A stretch of 18,445 nt of DNA. Source: JBCCFX01 sp039029515. GTDB lineage: Bacteria > Planctomycetota > Phycisphaerae > Phycisphaerales > SM1A02. Below the pieces are notes generated by a model. That model had not been told where the DNA came from. It saw only the letters and a program-made list of their open reading frames with translations, and ran no database searches. Both the position numbers and the translations under genes were made by a program. Where the stretch lies: contig JBCCFX010000065.1 of the NCBI GenBank assembly GCA_039029515.1, positions 1-18,445 of the forward strand, in the 5' to 3' direction. Positions 6,802 to 12,600 of this stretch are shown here, one piece after another (positions within the stretch are counted from its first letter, which is position 1; the number at the start of each line of letters is the position of its first letter).

Positions 6802-8007
6802 ATGGCTAAGAAGAATACCGCCCGAACGTCGACGAAGAAGTCGACCTCAAAGAAGAGTACGTCGAAGAAGTCGACACGCAAGAAGTCGTCGCGCGCCGGT
6901 TCGCCGGTGAGCAAGGAGCGCGATGCGGCGACGATCGACAAGATCCAGACGCTGGGCACGAAGCTGGTGAAGTCATCACTGAGCCGCATCGAACCGCGTG
7001 TGGACATTCCGCTGCGGACGTCGTCGAATACCAGCTACAACACGCGAAAGCGTCTCCTGGAAATGGGCGATGCGAAACAGCAACGCAGCCTGTTCAACCT
7101 CGGCATGTCACGCAAGTTCATGCAGACCGTGCTGCTCGCCAATGGTTGTCGACGATTGATCGGCGAAGGCAAGACGCTGTCGCTGCGTGGTATGTACTAC
7201 ATGTCCAAACACGATGTGAAGGGCACGAAGGAAAGCACGTTCAACGATCAGGGTGAGTCTGATCCGATTCTCGAAGACCTGGAAGTCACGCTGAACAGCC
7301 TGCGCGAAGAACTCCATGTGTTCGCCAAGAAGCGCGGCACGATGGTTGGCAACATCACCATCGTTGACAACGGCGATGAGATCGATTGCCGGCGCATGGG
7401 AACCGGCGGTTACGCGATCCCGAGTATCTGCGAACCGAGTGTCATCCAGTTCAAGAAGTGCGAAGCAGACTTTGTCCTGCATGTCGAAAAAGACACGGTC
7501 TGGAGCCGCTTCAATGAAGACCGATTCTGGGAAGAACACAATTGCATCCTGACCGAAGGGTCGGGACAGCCACCGCGCGGCGTTCGTCGATTGCTGCATC
7601 GCCTGAACAAAGAACTCGGCCTGCCGATCTACTGCCTGCTCGATTGCGATCCGTGGGGCCATTACATCTACAGCGTGATCAAGCAGGGATCGATCAACCT
7701 CGCGTTCGAGAGCCAGCGCATGGCGGTGCCGGACGCGAAGTTCATGGGCATTCGCGCCTCGGACTACGAGACGTGCGAGTTGTCTGACGACGTGAAGATC
7801 TCACTGAATGACCGTGACATCACGCGAGCAAAGCAAATCGCGGCGTATCCGTGGTTCGAGTCCAAGAAGCCGTGGCAGAAGGAGATCAAGCAGATGCTCC
7901 GCAATGGTTTCAAGATGGAAGTTGAATCGCTGATCACGAAGGATATTTCGTACGTAACGGAAACCTATGTCCCAGAGAGACTTGCAGCCGAGGACTTTCT
8001 GGACTGA
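6802..8007 (+). CDS. top6A: DNA topoisomerase VI subunit A (Spo11-like cleavage subunit)
   Basis: Catalytic subunit that cuts both strands through a tyrosine. The winged-helix part holds the active-site region LRGMYYMSKHD, with Tyr132 or Tyr133 as nucleophile. It is followed by the family stretch SDPILEDLE at 153-161. The Toprim fold shows Glu229 (HVEKDT) and the metal-binding pair Asp281/Asp283 in DCDPWGHYI. The protein is 401 aa; archaeal homologues are nearer 370. The extra length is an N-terminal tail of about 35 residues built from KKST-type repeats. In known structures subunit B contacts the A subunit through its transducer end and the N-terminal region of A, so the basic tails of both subunits lie near the same interface. 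The gene starts 20 bp after topVIB, surely co-transcribed. No terminator is visible after the stop. Confidence 0.95.
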   Translation: MAKKNTARTSTKKSTSKKSTSKKSTRKKSSRAGSPVSKERDAATIDKIQTLGTKLVKSSLSRIEPRVDIPLRTSSNTSYNTRKRLLEMGDAKQQRSLFNLGMSRKFMQTVLLANGCRRLIGEGKTLSLRGMYYMSKHDVKGTKESTFNDQGESDPILEDLEVTLNSLREELHVFAKKRGTMVGNITIVDNGDEIDCRRMGTGGYAIPSICEPSVIQFKKCEADFVLHVEKDTVWSRFNEDRFWEEHNCILTEGSGQPPRGVRRLLHRLNKELGLPIYCLLDCDPWGHYIYSVIKQGSINLAFESQRMAVPDAKFMGIRASDYETCELSDDVKISLNDRDITRAKQIAAYPWFESKKPWQKEIKQMLRNGFKMEVESLITKDISYVTETYVPERLAAEDFLD

Positions 8008-8034
8008 TCTGACCGGACGCGTCGAAAACTCAGG

Positions 8035-8040
8035 TATACT
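8035..8040 (+). promoter_or_regulatory. Candidate -10 box TATACT for the ANTAR regulator gene
   Basis: TATACT matches the -10 consensus at five of six positions and lies 94 bp before the start codon. No -35 box is recognisable at 16-18 bp upstream, so an activator or another sigma factor may be needed. A start near 8047 would put both leader hairpins on the transcript. Confidence 0.4.
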
Positions 8041-8062
8041 CTTGTGCTTCCGCTCGTCACAT

Positions 8063-8113
8063 CGACGATATGCGATATGTTCGCGTATCGTCGGCCGATC
8101 GGAGGGGGATCGG
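8063..8113 (+). promoter_or_regulatory. Two tandem leader hairpins before the ANTAR regulator
   Basis: Hairpin 1 (8063-8093) is a 13-bp stem with a single G-U pair and a 5-nt loop TATGT. Hairpin 2 (8095-8113) has a 6-bp stem CCGATC/GATCGG and a purine loop GGAGGGG. They are 1 nt apart and end 3 nt before the ribosome binding site GAGGAGG (8117-8123). ANTAR proteins are known to bind paired stem-loops in RNA, so self-regulation is possible. The loops are not the canonical six-nucleotide type. Confidence 0.5.
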
Positions 8114-8133
8114 TTCGAGGAGGATGATTGGAT

Positions 8134-8790
8134 ATGGCGCAGCAGGGATCTGTGATTTCCACGATCAGTCGGCCGGTGGCGAAGCCACGCATGGAATCGG
8201 TGCCGAATCAACCGCGTCGCATTCTCGTCGGCGATGACGAGTACATGGTGGCGACAGGTCTCGCGAACATGCTCAAGGATCTGGGCTTCCAGGTCATTGG
8301 CCCCGCGACGAATGGTCGGAGTGCGATCGAACTCTGCCAGACGGAACAACCAGACCTCGCGCTGCTCGACATTCGCATGCCCGAGGTCGATGGTCTTGAA
8401 GCCGCCGAACATCTGTTCAAGGCACTTGGTGTCCCGGTTGTGATCTTCTCCGCATACTCAACCCCTGAATACGTTGCCGGCGGAACGGCCGCGGGCGTGT
8501 TCGGCTATCTGCTGAAACCCGTCGATCAGGATCAGCTGCGCGCTGGTATCTCCGTTGCGTGGGGTCGCTACTCGGACTACGTGAATCGCAACTCCGAGAT
8601 TTTCCAACTCAAGCAGCGCCTTGAAGATCGCAAGTTGATCGAGCAGGCGAAGTGGATCATCGTTGAGCGCAAACAGCTTTCGGAACCGGATGCGATGAAG
8701 ACACTGCAGCGTCAGGCGCGCAATAACCGTCGACCGTTGGTGGAAGTCGCACGATCGGTCATCGAGAACGCCGACCTGTTCGCCAACTGA
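8134..8790 (+). CDS. Response regulator with receiver and ANTAR RNA-binding domain
   Basis: Two-component regulator expected to act on RNA by antitermination. The receiver domain (about 28-145) has the acidic pair Asp34/Asp35, phospho-acceptor Asp79 (LLDIRMPEVDG), Ser106 and Lys128 (LLKPV), so it looks fully functional. A coiled-coil linker leads to the ANTAR three-helix domain at about 155-215 (KLIEQAKWIIVERKQLSEPDA, then RQARNNRRPLVEVARSVI). The ATG at 8134 lies 10 nt after GAGGAGG; a TTG at 8128 is too close to it. The length of 218 aa is usual for the family. It converges on the histidine kinase gene with only 2 bp between stop codons, so the kinase is a plausible but unproven partner. 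Confidence 0.93.
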   Translation: MAQQGSVISTISRPVAKPRMESVPNQPRRILVGDDEYMVATGLANMLKDLGFQVIGPATNGRSAIELCQTEQPDLALLDIRMPEVDGLEAAEHLFKALGVPVVIFSAYSTPEYVAGGTAAGVFGYLLKPVDQDQLRAGISVAWGRYSDYVNRNSEIFQLKQRLEDRKLIEQAKWIIVERKQLSEPDAMKTLQRQARNNRRPLVEVARSVIENADLFAN

Positions 8791-8792
8791 CG

Positions 8793-9659
8793 TTACGACG
8801 CCCCGCCGTTCGCACCATTCGATGGTAGTTCGATCACGAAGTCGCTCCCGCGACCCGGTTCGGAATGCGCGGACAACGTGCCGCCATGCTCCGCGACGAT
8901 GCGTCGCGCTGTCGGCAGGCCGAGACCAGTTCCACCGCGCTTGTTTGACACGTACGGATGAAAGATTTCCGCAAGCTGGTCAGGCTCGATGCCCGGACCC
9001 GTGTCAATCACATGAAGTCGCGTGGCTCCTTCTGCGGGCACCAGGCGAACCATCAACTCGCGCATCGGCTCATCGCCTGCGGCGTCCGACACGGATTTCT
9101 CGTTCGCCGTCATCGCCTGCGTGGCGTTGATCATCAGGTTCAGAATTGCCTGTTTGAGCAGTGTTTCATCGACGAGTGCGAGCACCGGTTCATCGGGAAG
9201 CTGCGTGCGAAGCATCACGCCATGCTGGCTGCATTGCGGGTGGTAGAAGTCACTGAGTTCGTTCACAACGATTCGCAGGTCGAGTTCGCGCGGATCGAGC
9301 TTCATGCGCCCGGCGAACTGGAGGAAGTCCTCGAGGATGTTGCGTAGTCGATCCACTTCGCGCCGGAGGACATCGAGCCGCCGCGTGAGGCGACCGCGTT
9401 CATCGTCCGGCAGTGATGCATCTTCGAGGCCTTCGGCGAGGAGTTGAGCGTTCAGACCGACAGTCGAGAGTGGATTCTTGATCTCGTGCGCCAAGCCGCC
9501 GGTCATCGCGCCAAGCTCGGCAAGTCGTTCCGCATCGAGCGCACGGCGTTCAGCTTCGCGAGCGCGGCGTTCAACGGCACGGAGCGCGAAGCGAACCACC
9601 GGCAGCATGACCACCATGCCGATGACCATCCCCGCAATCAACCACCACCACTGTCCCAC
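8793..9659 (-). CDS. Membrane histidine kinase (NtrB-like catalytic core)
   Basis: Autophosphorylating sensor kinase of 288 aa. One hydrophobic helix (about 4-24) is followed by an Arg/Ala/Glu-rich coiled coil, then the phospho-acceptor His58 in GGLAHEIKNPLST. The ATPase domain has N-box LNLMINATQAM (Asn174, Asn178), G1 DTGPG (219-223), F-box FHPYVSNK, and G2 GTGLGL (243-248). No periplasmic or PAS sensor domain is present, so the signal may enter through the membrane helix or a partner. The frame stays open to 9914, but that part overlaps the glycosyltransferase gene. The GTG at 9659 sits 6 nt after GGAAAGG and is the better start. It is the last gene of a five-gene operon. Confidence 0.9.
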   Translation of the reverse strand: MGQWWWLIAGMVIGMVVMLPVVRFALRAVERRAREAERRALDAERLAELGAMTGGLAHEIKNPLSTVGLNAQLLAEGLEDASLPDDERGRLTRRLDVLRREVDRLRNILEDFLQFAGRMKLDPRELDLRIVVNELSDFYHPQCSQHGVMLRTQLPDEPVLALVDETLLKQAILNLMINATQAMTANEKSVSDAAGDEPMRELMVRLVPAEGATRLHVIDTGPGIEPDQLAEIFHPYVSNKRGGTGLGLPTARRIVAEHGGTLSAHSEPGRGSDFVIELPSNGANGGAS

Positions 9660-9697
9660 GCTGGCCTTTCCGAATGAAGTCTCGTGACCGCCGCATT

Positions 9698-10450
9698 CTA
9701 CGACGACGACGACGTTGGCGATGCCAGTGCCGCATTCCATTCGTTGTACGACGCCCAGGACCGGACGGGTCGAATCGACAGGCGATCTGCCGCAAGCAGT
9801 GAGCAATCTCGAATCAACTCGCGAATGACACCCTGATCGACGTAGCGTCGCGGGCTGGTGAACGCCGGCTCCGGACGTGCGATCAGCCGGCCGATGCGTT
9901 TGAGCCGACGACAAAGCTCCACATCTTCAAGCAACGCCTGCTTCGGCATGCCACCGATTCGTTCCAGTGCCTCCCGGCGAACGAAGATCGCCTGATCGCC
10001 GAAGTAATGCCTGGTGATGCGATATCGCACACGATTGCCAACCGTCACCGCGCGAAGCAACTGCCGATCGAGCCAACGCACAGCGTCCAGTGACCACGCA
10101 AACGTGAACGCGCCACCAACAGTGTGTTCATCGGCAAGCGCCTGACGAAGTGCTGTGAACGCAGTCCGCGGCACGAGCGTGTCGGCATGGACGAACCAAA
10201 GGACATCCGCGTCGGTGCCGATCGATGCCACGCCGGCATGAAGCGCATCGCCACGACCCACCACACGACGGTCCGCAATGACATCGCAATGGAGATCGCG
10301 CGCCACACTGATCGTGTCGTCGTCACTCTGGCAATCGGAGACGACGATCCTGAGATCGCGGGGACAATCATCTGCGGCTCGAATCCGTTGAACCGTGCGT
10401 GGCAGGTTGGCCGCTTCATTTCGAGTCGGGATAATGACCGCGATGCGCAC
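9698..10450 (-). CDS. Family 2 glycosyltransferase, TIGR04283-like
   Basis: A GT-A fold enzyme of 250 aa. It begins IAVIIPTRNEAANLP and has a nucleotide-sugar region ending in VSDCQSDD. It carries the metal-site motif FVHADT (86-91), then GDQAIFVRRE (151-160) and LLEDVELCRRL (about 173-183). This combination fits the TIGR04283 group, which is often annotated with arsenosugar biosynthesis; no ArsS, ArsM or TIGR04282 partner is in the window, so the substrate is unknown. There is no membrane helix. The GTG at 10450 is preceded by GAGG and lies 16 bp after the DUF547 stop, pointing to coupling. The open frame upstream to 10552 overlaps that gene. Confidence 0.88.
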   Translation of the reverse strand: MRIAVIIPTRNEAANLPRTVQRIRAADDCPRDLRIVVSDCQSDDDTISVARDLHCDVIADRRVVGRGDALHAGVASIGTDADVLWFVHADTLVPRTAFTALRQALADEHTVGGAFTFAWSLDAVRWLDRQLLRAVTVGNRVRYRITRHYFGDQAIFVRREALERIGGMPKQALLEDVELCRRLKRIGRLIARPEPAFTSPRRYVDQGVIRELIRDCSLLAADRLSIRPVRSWASYNEWNAALASPTSSSS

Positions 10451-10466
10451 GAGTACATGAACCTCA

Positions 10467-11294
10467 TCAATTCGTATCGTTGGATGACCAATCGTACGCT
10501 CGAAACGTCCAATCGCGACGATTCGATTCGAAGATCGCCGGATGACGCACATCGTCTGCAGGAATGACCTTCAGGAACGCTTCGCGCAGGCCGCCAAGCG
10601 CGTCGAAGTCCTCTTCGTACCAGAGAAAGATCCGGTTGACCTCGACGATGCCATCCCGCACGCGAATGCCACGATCGAATGCGAGAAACTGGCGCATCTG
10701 ATCGTCCAACTGCGCATCGAGCATATCGCCGGAAAATGGCTCTGATCGCAAAGGCGGACAATCTCGAGCGCCGCACACGAGCGCTGCATGAATGCGCGGC
10801 GCTTTGAACTCGGGCCGGATCCAGTCCTGCTCCAGATCGTCGAGCGACATCCATTGGCCATCGATGCGCCAAGCATCCACGAAGAACCCGACCTTCGGCA
10901 CCGTATCGGGTACGTCATGTCGGAGCATCTGATACAGCATGACAGCGTTGTATGCATTGAGCGCATAGGCAAGTTGGTCATCGCGCGAGGGAAACAGCGA
11001 CGGTGTCGCCCGGGGACCAAAGCGCGCAATCGCATCGAGATACTGCGCGAGCAATTCGGCGTTGTCATCGTTGAGTGCGTCGTAGTTGACGTATCCCGTT
11101 GCAGGATCCACGCACGCGTTGAGGAGCGTGGCGTAGCCAGCGTCGTCGTAGGTCGCCAGTGGTGTTGTCGTGTCGATCGTGTGCCGGATGCCGCGACCGA
11201 GCAGCCACCAGGCGCTCGCGCTGGCGATCAGCAGGATGACGACGGCAACGCTAGTGAGTCGACGAAAGGAGACGTTGGTAAATCGCTTCATCAT
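10467..11294 (-). CDS. DUF547 protein with N-terminal membrane anchor
   Basis: A DUF547 family protein of 275 aa whose biochemical role is not established. An N-terminal Lys/Arg-rich stretch and one hydrophobic helix (about 13-34) suggest export or anchoring, with the bulk outside the cytoplasm. Family features include YVNYDAL (68-74), LNAYNAVMLY (112-121) and the conserved IHAALVCGARDCPPL (168-182, His169, Cys174, Cys179), a possible active site. The start overlaps the macro-domain gene by 44 bp, and no ribosome binding site is evident, so translation may be coupled. An alternative start is the ATG one codon later. It precedes the glycosyltransferase; DUF547 genes occur near such glycosyltransferases elsewhere, as far as I recall. 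Confidence 0.87.
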   Translation of the reverse strand: MMKRFTNVSFRRLTSVAVVILLIASASAWWLLGRGIRHTIDTTTPLATYDDAGYATLLNACVDPATGYVNYDALNDDNAELLAQYLDAIARFGPRATPSLFPSRDDQLAYALNAYNAVMLYQMLRHDVPDTVPKVGFFVDAWRIDGQWMSLDDLEQDWIRPEFKAPRIHAALVCGARDCPPLRSEPFSGDMLDAQLDDQMRQFLAFDRGIRVRDGIVEVNRIFLWYEEDFDALGGLREAFLKVIPADDVRHPAIFESNRRDWTFRAYDWSSNDTN

Positions 11295-11784
11295 CGTGAT
11301 GGAAACAGCAGAACGTCACGTGGTCGGGAAATTCGTTCTCAAGGAGCCATTGTGTCACCGTCTGCACCGCGACCAGTGCGGCGGCGTCGCGCGGATAGCC
11401 ATACACACCGGTGGAGATGCAGGAGAACGCAATGTGCTGAAGTTCATGTTCCGCCGCAAGGTCGAGCGATGAGGCATAACACGACGCCAGCATGTCCGCT
11501 TCGCCCGCCATGCCGTTGCGATAGATCGGTCCGACGGTATGGATGACGTGGCGTGCGGCGAGCTTGTAACCGCCGGTGATCACCGCCGCACCGGTTTCAC
11601 ATCCACCTATCTCTTCGCATTCGCGCAGCAGTTCCGGGCCGGCGACCATGTGTATTGCGCCGTCAACGCCACCACCGCCCAGCAGTGATTCGTTGGCCGC
11701 ATTGACGATGGCATCGACATCCAGCGAGGTGATGTCGCTTCGTACCACGGACATTCGTTTTCGAAGCGGCACGACATCGTTCAT
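11251..11784 (-). CDS. Macro domain protein (O-acetyl-ADP-ribose deacetylase-like)
   Basis: A single macro domain of 177 aa that binds ADP-ribose and probably hydrolyses O-acetyl-ADP-ribose or mono-ADP-ribosyl groups, as YmdB-type members do. Ligand-binding motifs are intact: IVNAANESLLGGGGVDGAIH (26-45), AARHVIHTVGP (76-86) and the diphosphate loop SCISTGVYGYP (121-131). The ATG at 11784 is preceded by GGGAG at about 10 nt. It follows miaE by 32 bp and overlaps the DUF547 gene by 44 bp. The frame remains open upstream to 11910, but that part lies within miaE. Confidence 0.93.
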   Translation of the reverse strand: MNDVVPLRKRMSVVRSDITSLDVDAIVNAANESLLGGGGVDGAIHMVAGPELLRECEEIGGCETGAAVITGGYKLAARHVIHTVGPIYRNGMAGEADMLASCYASSLDLAAEHELQHIAFSCISTGVYGYPRDAAALVAVQTVTQWLLENEFPDHVTFCCFHHDDEAIYQRLLSSTH

Positions 11785-11816
11785 TCCGCAGTTCTCCCGA
11801 GGCTCCAGGGTCTCGC

Positions 11817-12449
11817 TCACACCGTCGCGAGCGCGGGCCAACTGTGCATGCGCGGTCCCGGTGCCTGCGCCTGAATGATCTCGGCTTCGAGATCCAGTAT
11901 CTCGTCCCACCGCTTCGTGACGGTTTCCTCGTCGACCACCTGCCGCGCCAGGTCAATGAACACGAGGTAGTGACCGTGTTCACTCGCCCAGAGTTCTTCG
12001 TAAAGCTTCTGCAGGACGTCATCAGTGGCGTGCCGCCCGAGGATCTCAAAGCGTTCACATGACCGCGCTTCGATCAGCGCCGACACCATGAGCCTGTCCA
12101 TGAGCTCGACGTTGCCGCGTCCAAGTTGAATGAGATCACGCAGCGCATTGGCGTACCCGTTGCGATGGCCCTTCGTGAGACGTCCGCCACGTCGTGCAAT
12201 CAGCTTCGTCACCGTGCCGAGATGATCGATCTCGTCACGCGCAACCGCATTCATGACCTGCACCCAATTCTCGGGCGGCGTCGGATCCGGCCAGCGATTC
12301 AACAGGAACAACGCGTTCTGCGCGGCCTTCTTCTCAAGGTGCGCATGATCGTTCAGGAGTTCGAGCGGTTCGCGCAGCGCTTCGTCGGCCCATGCATCGG
12401 GCGTGGCCACGCGGAGCGGCAGATCGGCGGTTCGAGACGTATCAACCAT
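11817..12449 (-). CDS. miaE: tRNA-(ms2io6A)-hydroxylase
   Basis: Di-iron monooxygenase that hydroxylates the isopentenyl group of ms2i6A37 in tRNA. The protein is 210 aa, all helical in the ferritin-like fold. Expected iron ligands are visible as two ExxH motifs, Glu73-His76 (DEIDH) and Glu157-His160 (SEHGHY), plus Glu39 (HLEKKA) and Glu127 (LIEARSCERFE). The ATG at 12449 gives MVDTSRT; a GTG two codons earlier is also possible. Its substrate requires MiaA and MiaB, which are not in the window. It is the first gene of the five-gene minus-strand operon; no clear promoter was identified. Confidence 0.92.
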   Translation of the reverse strand: MVDTSRTADLPLRVATPDAWADEALREPLELLNDHAHLEKKAAQNALFLLNRWPDPTPPENWVQVMNAVARDEIDHLGTVTKLIARRGGRLTKGHRNGYANALRDLIQLGRGNVELMDRLMVSALIEARSCERFEILGRHATDDVLQKLYEELWASEHGHYLVFIDLARQVVDEETVTKRWDEILDLEAEIIQAQAPGPRMHSWPALATV

Positions 12450-12535
12450 AACCACATGGTACCGCGTCGAATGCGGAAGCGATCATGCGGTGCCGCAACG
12501 AACGGATGTTGACACAATCGAAGCGGCATCGCGAC

Positions 12536-12567
12536 GAAAAAACGGCGTCGATCTGATCGACGCCGTT
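12536..12567 (-). terminator. Rho-independent terminator of rpsO-pnp
   Basis: A perfect 12-bp stem (12541-12552 with 12556-12567) with a 3-nt loop is followed on the minus strand by six T (12537-12542, partly within the stem). It lies 33 bp beyond the pnp stop codon. It also separates pnp from the miaE operon, which is transcribed in the same direction. Confidence 0.92.
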
Positions 12568-12600
12568 GAGGTTCGTTTCCTAAGTTGTCAGTCAGTGCGA

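Noticed and set aside
8063..8113. Canonical ANTAR target RNA
   Set aside because: The known motif needs two six-nucleotide loops with fixed A1 and G4; these loops are 5 and 7 nt, so it is kept only as a candidate regulatory structure.
9660..9914. N-terminal extension of the histidine kinase
   Set aside because: It would overlap the glycosyltransferase coding region; GTG at 9659 has an excellent GGAAAGG site and the extension shows no domain.
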